Shown here piece by piece: positions 36,121 through 47,066 of a DNA stretch of 64,000 nt. Location: assembly GCA_938039145.1 (NCBI GenBank), contig CALHVG010000050.1, forward strand, positions 65,085 through 129,084, in the 5' to 3' direction. A program made the position numbers and the translations under genes. The DNA comes from an uncultured Treponema sp. (GTDB lineage: Bacteria; Spirochaetota; Spirochaetia; Treponematales; Treponemataceae). Under the pieces are notes generated by a model. The model worked only from the letters and a program-made list of their open reading frames with translations, had not been told where the DNA came from and searched no databases. How positions within the stretch are numbered: the stretch's first letter is position 1; each line of letters starts with the position of its first letter.

Positions 36121-37980
36121 CTAATTCAATACCGGCAATTTATAGCCGTCTTTCATCTTCTTCAGCAGAATCAGCGCAAAATCTACCAAAACGGTAACAA
36201 AACTGTACGCCACCACGGCGATTCCGAACGCAATAAAAAATACGCCGAACACAGGATGGTCAAGTTTTGCGCTTTGCCCCATGTAGATGAAATAAACCCC
36301 GAAGACCGTGCAGGAATACTGCAGAACAGCCTTTCCGACATTTCCTAAATAGAAATTGCCGACTCCGAAATATCCCAGCAGAATCTGCAAAACAGCTGAA
36401 AGTCTGCGGTTTTTCGGAGAAACGGAAATCGGAGATTCCTTGTTTTCAAAATGCTTTTTCGCGGACTTTTGGTTCTCAAGCTGAATGACAAGACACGCCG
36501 CCACAGGAATAAGAAACAAAAGCTGAGCCAAAAGCGTTTCCACGCACGGATAAATTCCAAGAACCGAAATCGTCGGGAATCCTTTAAGCTGCGTTACGCT
36601 TATAAAATCTCCTTCGATGAATTCCTGAATTCCGTTTCCGACAAATGCAACGCACATCACAAACATCAATATCGATGTTGCAAGGAAGAACGGCTTAAGC
36701 GGCATTTTGATTGAAACAAGTTTTATCAAAAGATAAACGCCCACAAGCAAAATACAGCCGATTCCCAAGCCCCACCAAATTGCGCTTATTGCGGTTCCGC
36801 TTTTTGCGCCAAGAACCAACGCCTGATAAAAAAGCACGATTTCCGCGCCTTCCCGGAACACAGCAAGGAAAACCGTGGACGCAAGCCCGAAAACGCTTCC
36901 CTTTTCCGAAGTTGCGGAAACCTGATTTTTTATGTAGCCTTCCCATTGATGTTCGTCGGATTTTGAAATCATCCAGTTGCTCGTGTAAAAAAGAACGGCA
37001 GTCGCAAAAATCATGGTAAGCCCTTCAATCAGTTCCTGCTTATCGCCCTGCCCGCCTGCCAATGCATTTAGAAGAATTGCCATTACAACCGAAGCGGCAA
37101 CGCCAATCACACAGCCCATGTAAACAGATTTTAGATGGTGCTCCATTTTTTTCTTTCTAAGATACGCAATGACCGCGGCAACAATAAGAATTGCCTCAAA
37201 GCCTTCTTTGAGGATGATTGAAATGGAAGCTGCAAAATTAAGCCAAAATGCGCTCCAGCTGGAATTGGCTTCGTAAAAATCCAAATCCGCAGAAATAGCA
37301 ACAAGTGCCGCACCCAGCTCGTCAAACGCCGCTCCGATTTTTTTGCCGGCAATCCTGGATTCAAGCGAAGTTTTACTCTTTTCAATTTTTTTATCGATAA
37401 TCGCCGCGTCGTCTTTGGCAACTTTTAAAACTTTGTGATAAAAACCGATTTCTTTATCGTTGTAAATTCTGTCTATAACTTCGGAAAATGCCTTGTCGCA
37501 AGCTGCCTTGTCGCCTCGCTTGTACATTCTGTATGCGTTGGACAAATCCTTGGAACATTTTTCAGCGATGTTTCCCCAATAAGGCTTAGGGTCAAGTTTG
37601 TTGGCATCTTCCCTGAGCATTGTCTTCAGTTTGTCGAACTCAGCCTCAACGGCTTTAGCAGGCTTCTTTTCCGTAATGACTTTTTTTACAGTGGCAAACT
37701 GCTGTTCAACGATTCCGGCTCGGCTTCCTGAAATTTTTGCCTGCGTGGTGCGCTCAAATCCGACTTTTTCGTAATATTGAAAATAAGCGACATTCACCTG
37801 TTTTTTAGCTGCGTCCGATTCCCCTTTAAGATAGATTTTATATGCCTCGTCAAGAACATCGTGCATCTCATCGGTAACGGCGTTCCAGCTCGCATAAGTT
37901 TCGGAAAACAAAGGAGCTGCCGCCGCTGCAAAAAATAAGACCGCGCAAAAAAATAAACCAGAAATTTTACGTATTTTCAA
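36121..37980 (-). CDS. FTR1-family iron permease with C-terminal TM2-like domain
   Basis: 619 residues from TTG 37980, which has AAGAGG 6 nt upstream; the first ATG (38025) has no ribosome site and lies inside the operator region. Signal peptide, an extracytoplasmic helical domain of about 230 residues, then the seven-helix FTR1 core with the two ferric-ligand motifs LKEGFEAIL and FREGAEIVL. After a linker, the last 110 residues add helices including LLGYFGVGNFYLG, a TM2-domain signature. The protein would move Fe3+ (after oxidation) across the inner membrane. The TM2 fusion is unusual for FTR1. Confidence 0.9.
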   Translation of the reverse strand: MKIRKISGLFFCAVLFFAAAAAPLFSETYASWNAVTDEMHDVLDEAYKIYLKGESDAAKKQVNVAYFQYYEKVGFERTTQAKISGSRAGIVEQQFATVKKVITEKKPAKAVEAEFDKLKTMLREDANKLDPKPYWGNIAEKCSKDLSNAYRMYKRGDKAACDKAFSEVIDRIYNDKEIGFYHKVLKVAKDDAAIIDKKIEKSKTSLESRIAGKKIGAAFDELGAALVAISADLDFYEANSSWSAFWLNFAASISIILKEGFEAILIVAAVIAYLRKKKMEHHLKSVYMGCVIGVAASVVMAILLNALAGGQGDKQELIEGLTMIFATAVLFYTSNWMISKSDEHQWEGYIKNQVSATSEKGSVFGLASTVFLAVFREGAEIVLFYQALVLGAKSGTAISAIWWGLGIGCILLVGVYLLIKLVSIKMPLKPFFLATSILMFVMCVAFVGNGIQEFIEGDFISVTQLKGFPTISVLGIYPCVETLLAQLLFLIPVAACLVIQLENQKSAKKHFENKESPISVSPKNRRLSAVLQILLGYFGVGNFYLGNVGKAVLQYSCTVFGVYFIYMGQSAKLDHPVFGVFFIAFGIAVVAYSFVTVLVDFALILLKKMKDGYKLPVLN

Positions 37981-38008
37981 AATAAGCCTCTTTTGAATCG
38001 CATCCGAA

Positions 38009-38047
38009 TTAGCGGACGCTAACATAAAATTAGTTAATGCTAACTAA
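38009..38047. promoter_or_regulatory. Two DtxR/IdeR-like palindromes upstream of ftr1
   Basis: TTAGTTA-ATGC-TAACTAA (38030-38047) is a perfect 18-bp inverted repeat. TTAGCG-GA-CGCTAA (38009-38022) is a perfect 14-bp one. Both follow the TTAG...CTAA frame of DtxR/IdeR-family iron operators. They lie 30-70 bp before the preferred TTG start of ftr1. Confidence 0.6.
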
Positions 38048-38087
38048 AATGTCAATAGTTCAAGACATCATAAGTTTTCAATTGCGA

Positions 38088-39815
38088 TTACTTTATTCCC
38101 GCGTATTTTACAGCGGATTTTCCTGCAATTCTTCCAAAAATTACGATGTCGGCAACGGCGTTTCCTCCAAGCCGATTTGCGCCGTGAACTCCGCCCGCAA
38201 CTTCTCCGGCTGCAAAAAGTCCCGGAACCGCATCTCCGTTTTTGTTTATAACCCCGGCAGAAGAATCTATCTTTACGCCTCCCATTGTATGATGAACGGC
38301 AGGCTCGACTTCAACAGCGTAATACGGCGCTTTTGACAAAGCCCTCGGCATTTCGCTTGCCTTTCTTCCGAAGTCAATATCCTTTCCGCTTTTTTGATAT
38401 GAATTGTAATCGCGTACGGTTTTTACAAGCGCATTGGAAGGAACACCGATTTTTTCAGCAAGTTCAGAAACGCTGTTCGCTTCCGTCAAAAGTCCTTGCC
38501 GAGCATAGCCTTCGATAGCCTTCAGCGATTCCCTGATTCCTTCGTCAAATACAAGAAAAGCGGATTTTCCTTCCTGAGCCAAAATCTTTTCGGACATAAC
38601 ATCGCGCGTCGCCATCTCTGAATAAAAGCGCTTTCCGGAACGGTTTACCAAAATAGCTCCGTTTCCACGCACAGCTTCGGTAATCATCATGCCGGAACCG
38701 ACAACAACCGTCGGATGTGTCTGAATCTGCTCCATCTGAATAAAATCGGCATTAAACGGCTTTAAAAGAGACACGGCATCGCCTGTCGCGCCCTTATGAT
38801 TCGTCGTGCGAAAATCCCGCAACGAAGGCTTATACGATGCAACCATGTCGGAGTTCGCGCCGAATCCGCCCGTAGCGACTATCACGGATTTTGCTTTTAT
38901 CATGTAATTTCCGGTCTCGGTCTCGACAACAACACCGGAAGCCGCGTTTTCATAATTATCAAGACGAAGAATTTCCTTAACCCGATTCCGAGTTCTTATA
39001 TCAACGCCGTTATCCATCGCGGCTTTTTGCAGAACGGCAACAAGGTGAGCCCCAACGGGAGCCCCTCCGCTTGGACGATGGGTTCTTCTGTTCGTGGAAC
39101 CTGCCATCTTTCCGACGTCGCTCATGTCGGCGCCGAGCGAAAAAAGCCATTCCACCGCATCCGAAGAATTTTCAGTAAGCGTTTTTACAAGCGAAGAATC
39201 ATTTATTCCGTGTCCGCCTTTCATCGTGTCTTCGTAGTATTGTTCGTTCGAATCTTCTATGCCGAGTTTCCGCTGAACAGCCGTCTCGGAAGCGTTCAAG
39301 CCTGCCGTGGCATAGTTCGTGTTTCCGCCGACAATTCCCATTTTTTCAAGGACAATCACGTCCGCGCCCGAAATAGCCGCTTCCACAGCCGCGGAAAGTC
39401 CCGCCCCGCCCGAACCGATAACCACAACATCGCACGAGGAGTTTCTGTATTTTCTGGGCTTTTCAACAATCCCCTTGGAAGCGTCCACCGCTTTCCGCAA
39501 TGCATCGATTGTTCCCCGCGAAGTCATTGTCGCTCCGCTTATGTCGTCAAGTTCATCCACGGAAAAACCGCGGACAACCCGGTCTGAAAGTTTTTCAATC
39601 GCCTCTTTTGCAAAATCCGACTCCGCCTCGGAATCCACATGGACATCAAAAATTTTCCCGTCCTTAACATTAACCGTAAGCGTTATAAAACCGTTTCGCC
39701 CCTCGCCAACTCCCGTGTAGTTTCCGTCGGACATGGCTCGATTTTCTTTTTTACAGCTTGCAAAACCGAACAGAAAAAAAAGTCCAAAAACAAAAATTGA
39801 AAAATTTTTTTTCAT
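38088..39815 (-). CDS. Extracytoplasmic flavoprotein reductase (flavocytochrome c/fumarate reductase-like) with FMN-binding domain
   Basis: 575 residues from ATG 39815 (GGAGG, 5-7 nt). Lipobox FASC (Cys21). Residues 30-105 form an FMN-binding domain with the flavinylation motif SGATMTS (Thr98 would carry FMN added by ApbE). Residues 115-570 form the FAD fumarate-reductase domain: VVVIGSGGAGLSAAVEA, TTNHKGATGDA, QTHPT, EAVRGNGAILVNRSG, VHHTMGG and HGANRLGGNA. It should reduce a small alpha,beta-unsaturated acid such as fumarate or urocanate outside the membrane; the exact substrate is not assigned. No haem motif. It lies directly upstream of ftr1 on the same strand. Confidence 0.87.
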   Translation of the reverse strand: MKKNFSIFVFGLFFLFGFASCKKENRAMSDGNYTGVGEGRNGFITLTVNVKDGKIFDVHVDSEAESDFAKEAIEKLSDRVVRGFSVDELDDISGATMTSRGTIDALRKAVDASKGIVEKPRKYRNSSCDVVVIGSGGAGLSAAVEAAISGADVIVLEKMGIVGGNTNYATAGLNASETAVQRKLGIEDSNEQYYEDTMKGGHGINDSSLVKTLTENSSDAVEWLFSLGADMSDVGKMAGSTNRRTHRPSGGAPVGAHLVAVLQKAAMDNGVDIRTRNRVKEILRLDNYENAASGVVVETETGNYMIKAKSVIVATGGFGANSDMVASYKPSLRDFRTTNHKGATGDAVSLLKPFNADFIQMEQIQTHPTVVVGSGMMITEAVRGNGAILVNRSGKRFYSEMATRDVMSEKILAQEGKSAFLVFDEGIRESLKAIEGYARQGLLTEANSVSELAEKIGVPSNALVKTVRDYNSYQKSGKDIDFGRKASEMPRALSKAPYYAVEVEPAVHHTMGGVKIDSSAGVINKNGDAVPGLFAAGEVAGGVHGANRLGGNAVADIVIFGRIAGKSAVKYAGIK

Positions 39816-40015
39816 AAAGACCTCCAAATGCATTTTACACAAATCCGGCTTGAATCTTTTTGGGATTGCCCGAGATTTGCGTCAAAAGTCAAGAATCATG
39901 CCTACAAAGAATCGTAATTTCTATGCAGCAAAAATTATAAATCAGCAAGCGGCAAAATTCTACGCCGCCGGTTTGATTTCAAAAATCTAAATCCGACATC
40001 CCAAAACTTTTTATT

Positions 40016-40075
40016 TGGACATCGGTAGTCGTTCAAGCTATCCCCCCGGAAATTCCTACCGACTACCAAAATCCA
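40016..40075. repeat. Two iterons downstream of rep
   Basis: TGGACATCGGTAGTCG (40016-40031, inverted) and CGACTACCAAAATCCA (40060-40075, direct) match the 16-bp iteron of the main array at 41165-41658. They lie between the flavoprotein gene and the 3' end of rep. Confidence 0.75.
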
Positions 40076-40085
40076 AGAAAAAAAA

Positions 40086-41063
40086 TTAATCCAGCCCCTG
40101 CTCCCTCAAAATCGAAACTGCTCTTGCTTCGGCGGCTGCCGCAAAATCAAACGGAAGTTCGTTCTGCGCTTCGGCAAGTTTTACGGCAGTCTCCCACTGC
40201 TCCGGATATTTCATTTTGTAATATTCCATCTCGCGCGCTTCATCGTTCAGAACTTTTTTCTCTTCTTTTTCCGAATCCGAATCGTCTGAAGAGATTTTTA
40301 GAATTTCGCATTCCGTGCAAGTGAACGTAAATCCGACAGTTTTGTGATTTTCGATAATTTTGGAATATTCTATCGAAAAATCGTTATTCACTCTGTTCAG
40401 CTCGTCAATCGGATTTTTTATAACTTTCGTGATGAAATTGTTCATCCGCTCTTTGTAAGCGTCCTTGTCAATTTTGAACATTTTTTTTATTTCGTCGACG
40501 GTCAGCGTGAATTTCCATGAATTCCGTTCGTTTCCGTAGCGGCCTTTTGCATTGTACCAGGAACAGGCAATTTCAAAAAATCTTAATGCATAGAACGATT
40601 GTATTTCGCCTATTGTTTTTATTTTCATTGCCGAATATTGTTTTTTCTCCTTCCATTCGATAATCGCAAATCCTATTTGCTGATTGAACTCGAGTTCTAT
40701 AAGGTCTTTTTTTTTGTCGTAGTCCGCCGAAGAAAACCATGTGAATGCTTTATATTTTTCTTCCGTATTTTCAACTTGTATTACGCTTGTCGTAAGTTCC
40801 TCAACTGCGCGTTTGACCTGTGCATATGTGTTTGAGCCTTTGGAAATTCCTAATTTTTTTATAAATTCTGAGATTGGAAAGCTACTTTTAAAATGATGCA
40901 GGGTTTCTATATTCGGATTTTCGACTTTCTGCGGATAATAGTCGATTTTCAATATGCAATATGCGATAAGTTTTCTTGCCAAAGGACTGCAGGTATAGAT
41001 TCCTCTGCTGATTGCGTTTGACTGGATTACTGTTTCTCTCGGCTTTGAAAGCACTTCATTCAT
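40086..41063 (-). CDS. Rep_3-family plasmid replication initiator
   Basis: 325 residues. Two winged-helix domains typical of RepB/Rep_3 initiators: the first (residues 10-140) with SNAISRGIYTCSPLARKLIAY and the FPISEFIKKLGIS helix-turn-helix, the second (145-250) with KTIGEIQSFYALRFFEIACSW shortened here to its parts and LTVDEIKKMFKID. An acidic C-terminal tail follows. Such proteins bind iterons to open the plasmid origin and limit copy number. The iteron array lies just upstream (41165-41658). It is surrounded by chromosomal-type genes, so it is either an integrated plasmid or part of a chromid origin. Confidence 0.85.
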   Translation of the reverse strand: MNEVLSKPRETVIQSNAISRGIYTCSPLARKLIAYCILKIDYYPQKVENPNIETLHHFKSSFPISEFIKKLGISKGSNTYAQVKRAVEELTTSVIQVENTEEKYKAFTWFSSADYDKKKDLIELEFNQQIGFAIIEWKEKKQYSAMKIKTIGEIQSFYALRFFEIACSWYNAKGRYGNERNSWKFTLTVDEIKKMFKIDKDAYKERMNNFITKVIKNPIDELNRVNNDFSIEYSKIIENHKTVGFTFTCTECEILKISSDDSDSEKEEKKVLNDEAREMEYYKMKYPEQWETAVKLAEAQNELPFDFAAAAEARAVSILREQGLD

Positions 41064-41164
41064 TTTTTATCCTGTATGTTCTAAAAAAAATTGAATTTAT
41101 TTTTAGTTAATTATAAATTTAGGGCAGTTCTATTTTCGTGTATTGTATAGTTTTATATGCTTTT

Positions 41165-41658
41165 CGAACTACTTACATCCACCTTTTCGACTACTGTTCT
41201 CCACTTTCGGTCTACCGACATCCACTTTTTCGACTACCGATATCCTTTTTGCGGCGATTTTCCTATTCGACTACCATATGATAATGCGGGTAGTTGATAA
41301 ATTCAATATCGGCCGCCGTTTTTTCTATTTTTCTTAAAAACTTTGATTTTTCTTTCGACTATTAAAATCCACCAAGGACGAATTACGCTTTTTCTAAGAA
41401 GTTTTTATTTTCCGATTATAAACGACTGCGGTTTTTCGTTGAGCTTTTTAATTCTTTTTTCCAGGAACGTCTACTAAAGTCCATTTTTTGTACATTTTAC
41501 GACTACCTAAGTCCATTAAAATTGTTTAAATTTCGCTTACGACTACTAAAGTCCATTGAAAAATCAAGGAATTTTCGTTACGACTACCTAAATCCACTAC
41601 ATTTTCGAGGTGGATATTAGTAGTTGCATTGCTTTATTTTTGTGGATTTCGGTAGTCG
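41165..41658. repeat. Iteron array, predicted plasmid-type replication origin
   Basis: About ten 16-17-bp iterons with consensus CGACTACYWAARTCCA. Good direct copies: 41188, 41231, 41356, 41468, 41500, 41540 and 41581; diverged copies at 41165 and 41208; a half copy at 41268. Two inverted copies close the right end (41611-41626 and 41643-41658). The surrounding DNA is very AT-rich, as needed for strand opening. The whole 665-bp gap between rep and the RHH gene is this array; no DnaA box was confidently seen. Confidence 0.85.
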
Positions 41659-41728
41659 TTTCGTAAAATTTTCTGAGATTTTTCCGTGTTAAGGATTTTT
41701 TTTTATCAAAAGCGGAATGTTTTTTGCT

Positions 41729-42049
41729 CTAATTTTTTTCTATGTTTTTTGAAAGTCCGCCTTTTGAAAGTTTGTACAATCCCCGTTCCACATCGTCTAT
41801 AAGATGTCTCATTGCTATTTCTATTCCTTGGGTTGTGTTCAGGTCGTGTTCTATAAAAAACTGTTTCCAGGCTTTTCGGGTGGATTCTTTTACGAGCATC
41901 GTAAGGTGAACGTCTTTTTCCGTGTCGAGCGGTTTTTTGTTGGCGTCTGCTTCGTTTTTCGGCGATTTTTTTGCGGAGACCCCCAAAAGGTCGTTAAGGA
42001 CTTCCGTGTTTCCTGCCAACTGTTCGCTGGTGATTTTCTTTCCTGCCAT
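41729..42049 (-). CDS. Small partition-type protein, probable ribbon-helix-helix
   Basis: 106 residues. An N-terminal low-complexity part (residues 1-45) precedes a C-terminal segment DVHLTMLVKESTRKAWKQFFIEHDLNT-type beta-helix-helix pattern, as in RHH DNA-binding domains of ParB-like or CopG-like partners. It starts 11 bp after parA with GGAGGG before the ATG. By position it would be the centromere-binding partner of ParA. Neither the family nor parS was identified with certainty. Confidence 0.6.
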   Translation of the reverse strand: MAGKKITSEQLAGNTEVLNDLLGVSAKKSPKNEADANKKPLDTEKDVHLTMLVKESTRKAWKQFFIEHDLNTTQGIEIAMRHLIDDVERGLYKLSKGGLSKNIEKN

Positions 42050-42060
42050 GTTGCCCTCCT

Positions 42061-42822
42061 TTACCGCAGGTCTTCTGCGAGTTTTTCCAAAGTCTCTAGG
42101 GTTTCTTGTTTTGTTCCCGAAAAGTCCTGCACCGAAATGTGGGCGCTCTGCGCTTTTCGGAATGCCTGGTCGACCGGAATCACATAAAGTTTGTATCCGT
42201 GGTCTTTCAATGGCTGAAACTGATTCAGAATTATTCCCTGCTGGGAGATTCTGTCGTCCTTGGCGTTAAACACGATTTTGTTGAACGTCGGACGCGGCTC
42301 GTCGTCTTCCATATTATCGTTTATGAAGGTGTTCAGCCTGTCGTTGAAAATTTGAAGTCCGTCTTTGGAAAATTCATCCAGCTGCAGGACGGCGATTATT
42401 TCGTTTGTTGCATAAAAAATCGAGCGTTCAAAATTTCCGAAATTCGGCGAAGTGTCGATTATGCAGTAGTCAAAGTTTTTGGCAACTTCTTTGAGTGTCT
42501 TTTTTATTTTTCCTTGGTTTCCGCCGGCTTTATTTTCGCTGTATTCTTTAAGTTCGCCGCCAAGCCCTGCCGTCGGAATAATTGAAAGATTTTTGGTTTT
42601 TGTGGGCATCACGCATTGTTCAAGCGAGCATTTTCCGTTCAGTAAATCTGCAAGTTCGTATTCCATTGTCTGAATGCCCAGCCATGTCGTGGAATTTCCT
42701 TGGCTGTCTGCGTCCACGATTATGGTCTTGCCTTTTTTTGAAAGTTCTACGGCAAGACTTACCGCCACTGAAGTTTTTCCTACTCCGCCTTTCTGAAGGG
42801 CGACAGAATATATTTTCATCAT
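42061..42822 (-). CDS. parA: ParA-family partition ATPase
   Basis: 253 residues. Deviant Walker A QKGGVGKTSVAVSLA (signature Lys before GG), VDADSQGNST, and YCIIDTSPNFGNFER as Walker A'/B. The QLDEFSKDGLQ and VPVDQAFRKAQSAH segments are typical of plasmid ParA. No N-terminal HTH, so it is the small ParA type (ParA Ib/Soj-like). It segregates plasmid copies with the neighbouring RHH protein. Gene order parA-RHH-iterons-rep forms one plasmid-type maintenance cassette. The upstream gap holds many TACC/GGTA repeats that may be its operator. Confidence 0.88.
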   Translation of the reverse strand: MMKIYSVALQKGGVGKTSVAVSLAVELSKKGKTIIVDADSQGNSTTWLGIQTMEYELADLLNGKCSLEQCVMPTKTKNLSIIPTAGLGGELKEYSENKAGGNQGKIKKTLKEVAKNFDYCIIDTSPNFGNFERSIFYATNEIIAVLQLDEFSKDGLQIFNDRLNTFINDNMEDDEPRPTFNKIVFNAKDDRISQQGIILNQFQPLKDHGYKLYVIPVDQAFRKAQSAHISVQDFSGTKQETLETLEKLAEDLR

Positions 42823-43011
42823 TTTTCTCCATGCTTCGGATTTTTCAATTAGATTTTAACATACGGAAAAAATAAAATCCATACCCAAATACCTAAAATG
42901 ACGGTAAAAAATACCGAATTACTGATAAAATAGGTATAAAATCCCGACTAGATATGTATAATTAAGGTATTTATTACCTATATACCGCAAATATGGGTAA
43001 TTTTTATACAT
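42823..43011. promoter_or_regulatory. parA upstream region with repeated ATACC/GGTAT motifs
   Basis: Motifs ATACCC, ATACCTA, GGTA...ATACC (42903-42914), ATAGGTAT (42930-42937), GGTATTTATTACC (42966-42978), TATATACC and GGGTAA are spread over about 130 bp. They may be the binding region (parS/operator) of the partition complex. Seen: the repeats; inferred: the role. Confidence 0.4.
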
Positions 43012-43045
43012 GCCTCTAGAATTCGTTTTGAGGCGATTTTTTTAT
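43012..43045 (+). terminator. Plus-strand terminator ahead of the GH35 gene
   Basis: GCCTC and GAGGC (about 43012-43034) with an A/T loop are followed by a long T-rich run. No plus-strand gene lies upstream, so it would end either a short transcript from the parA upstream region (a TATAAT is at 42957) or read-through. Confidence 0.45.
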
Positions 43046-43287
43046 TTTTTTGAACATTTATATGAATGTTGTATTTTTTGTTTGTTTTTCGAGTTCTCCG
43101 GGAAAATCGTTTTTATAAATCCCGTGTGCAACATTTCGATTCGAATTTGCGAAGTCCGGGATTTTTTATTCCGGTGAGGTGGGGGAGGGTGCGCCGTTTT
43201 CCGCTGTTTTGCTTCTTGAAAAAAAACGCCGATTGTCTGTATTCTGTTGGGACGATGGCGGCAAATGTCTTTTCGAGAGGTGCGTTT

Positions 43288-45102
43288 ATGGGACGATTTG
43301 AAATAAGAGAAAAATTTTATTTGGATGGAAAACCTTTTCAGATTATTTCCGGAGCGATTCATTATTTTAGGGTTGTGCCTGAATATTGGAAAGACAGGCT
43401 TGAAAAAGCCAAGGCGATGGGACTTAACACGGTGGAAACCTACATCCCGTGGAATTTTCACGAAACGGAAAAGGGCGAATTCTTGTGGACTGGAATGCAT
43501 GATTTTGAAAAGTTCATCGACATCGCAAAGGACCTTGGGCTTTACGTGATTGTGAGACCGTCGCCGTACATCTGTGCAGAATGGGAATGGGGCGGACTTC
43601 CCTCTTGGCTTCTTTCGGAAAAGGGAATGAAAGTTCGTTGCATGTACGAGCCGTTTTTGCGTCATGTGCGAGAATATTACGAACAGCTGATTCCCCGCAT
43701 CGCAAGACACCAAATTGACGCAGGCGGAAACGTGATTCTTGTTCAGATTGAAAACGAATACGGCTATTTTGCAAACGACACGGATTATCTGCGTTGGCTT
43801 AAAAATCTTATGACCGAACTCGGAATTACAGTTCCGTATGTTACCTCGGACGGACCGTGGGGAGCTGCGTTCAGGACGGGGCAGGTGGAAGGCGTTTTGC
43901 CTACAGGGAATTTCGGCGCAAACTGCAAGAAAAAATTCGGCATGATGAAACCTTTCATGCAAAGAGAAAAGCCGCTTATGAACATGGAATTTTGGGCAGG
44001 CTGGTTTAGCGCATGGGGAAATAAATTCAAAATCCGTTCGATTCTTTCGATGAACGTAAAAGATTATGATTATGCAATCGGGAACGGACACAACATAAAT
44101 ATTTATATGTTTCACGGCGGAACTAATTTCGGTTTTATGAACGGCTCTAACTACTACGGGCATCTTACGCCTGACACGACAAGTTATGATTACGACGCTC
44201 CCGTTTCCGAGGATGGCTCGCTTACAAAAAAATATTGGACGTTCAGAAAAGTCATCGAAAAAAATCTTGGGAAAATTCCGTCGCTGAAATTTTCCATGGA
44301 AATCAAAAAAATTGCGTACGGAAAAATCTTTTGGTCAAAAAAAGCAGAACTTTTTGAAAATCTTGAAGTTTTTGGCAAACCCAAAGCCTCCGGTTTTCCC
44401 ATCTCTATGGAAGAATCCGTGCAAAATTACGGCTATATTCTTTACCGAACAAAACTGAAGCCGGACGAATCCGCTTCCAAACTGATTTTCAAAAAATGCG
44501 CCGACAGAATAATTGCGTTTTCCGACGGCAAAAAACTTTTTACGGCATTCGACAAGGAAATCTCAAGCGACGGCAGCGGAGTGTGGCCGCTCAATTACAG
44601 GGAAGGAAAAGTCTGGAAAGTTAATACTGCAAAGGGAGCGACGCTGGATTTTCTTGTGGAAAACCTTGGCAGGGTGAACTTTGGGCATAAACTTGAGGAA
44701 CAGCGGAAAGGACTTTTGGCGGATGTTCTCATAGACGGTCATGCGCATTTCGGCTGGGAAATATACAATCTTCCGCTGGACGATTCGGAAATGAACGAAC
44801 TTCTTGAGCGCGGCAAGTGGAAAACGGCGGCGCAAACTGAAAAATCCGAATCGCCTTCTTTCTATATATATGATTTTGATGTCGATGAACCCGGAGACAC
44901 ATTCCTTGATTTTAAAGGCTGGGGAAAAGGCTGCGTTTTTGTGAACGGATTTAATATAGGCAGATTTTGGAGCGTGGGACCGCAGCGCAGGCTTTACATT
45001 CCCGCGCCGCTTTTGAAAAAAGGGGACAACCGCATTGTGATGTTCGAGACGGAAGGAAAAACCGCCCCTTATGTGGAGCTGTGTTCCGAGATGAAATGGT
45101 AG
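43288..45102 (+). CDS. GH35 beta-galactosidase, cytoplasmic
   Basis: 604 residues from ATG 43288, preceded by GAGAGG; a longer open frame upstream has no ribosome site. The GH35 barrel begins IISGAIHYFRVVPEYW. The acid/base is Glu157 in VQIENEYGYF and the nucleophile Glu234 in LMNMEFWAGWF. TPDTTSYDYDAP is the family signature, and the C-terminal part forms beta-jelly-roll domains (GWGKGCVFVNGFNIGRFW). No signal peptide, so it acts on imported galactosides, possibly products of the GH53 enzyme. It lies between the plasmid-type parA and an isolated iteron, so it may be cargo of that element. Confidence 0.92.
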   Translation: MGRFEIREKFYLDGKPFQIISGAIHYFRVVPEYWKDRLEKAKAMGLNTVETYIPWNFHETEKGEFLWTGMHDFEKFIDIAKDLGLYVIVRPSPYICAEWEWGGLPSWLLSEKGMKVRCMYEPFLRHVREYYEQLIPRIARHQIDAGGNVILVQIENEYGYFANDTDYLRWLKNLMTELGITVPYVTSDGPWGAAFRTGQVEGVLPTGNFGANCKKKFGMMKPFMQREKPLMNMEFWAGWFSAWGNKFKIRSILSMNVKDYDYAIGNGHNINIYMFHGGTNFGFMNGSNYYGHLTPDTTSYDYDAPVSEDGSLTKKYWTFRKVIEKNLGKIPSLKFSMEIKKIAYGKIFWSKKAELFENLEVFGKPKASGFPISMEESVQNYGYILYRTKLKPDESASKLIFKKCADRIIAFSDGKKLFTAFDKEISSDGSGVWPLNYREGKVWKVNTAKGATLDFLVENLGRVNFGHKLEEQRKGLLADVLIDGHAHFGWEIYNLPLDDSEMNELLERGKWKTAAQTEKSESPSFYIYDFDVDEPGDTFLDFKGWGKGCVFVNGFNIGRFWSVGPQRRLYIPAPLLKKGDNRIVMFETEGKTAPYVELCSEMKW

Positions 45103-46841
<1,739 letters not shown>

Positions 46842-46850
46842 ATAAGGCTC

Positions 46851-46918
46851 GCACGGACTTCACGGAAAACTTGGCTTTAAGGCTTTGGAAAATCCGTGAA
46901 GGCTGTGCGGTTGTTTTT
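46851..46918 (+). terminator. Enolase terminator
   Basis: GCACGGACTTCACGGA (46851-46866) pairs imperfectly with TCCGTGAAGGCTGTGC (46893-46908), followed by GGTTGTTTTTG. The stem is long with small bulges. Confidence 0.7.
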
Positions 46919-47066
46919 GAAACCCGGACAATTTTCGATAAATCCGTTCTGTCGGAGGGAATTTCTTTTCGGCAGACGGTAAAAAAATATAAAATGTAGA
47001 ATCTGCGCTTTCTCCTGTTGTAGGTTTAAAAAGTTTAAATAAAAAATAGTCGGTAAGTGAGGTATT

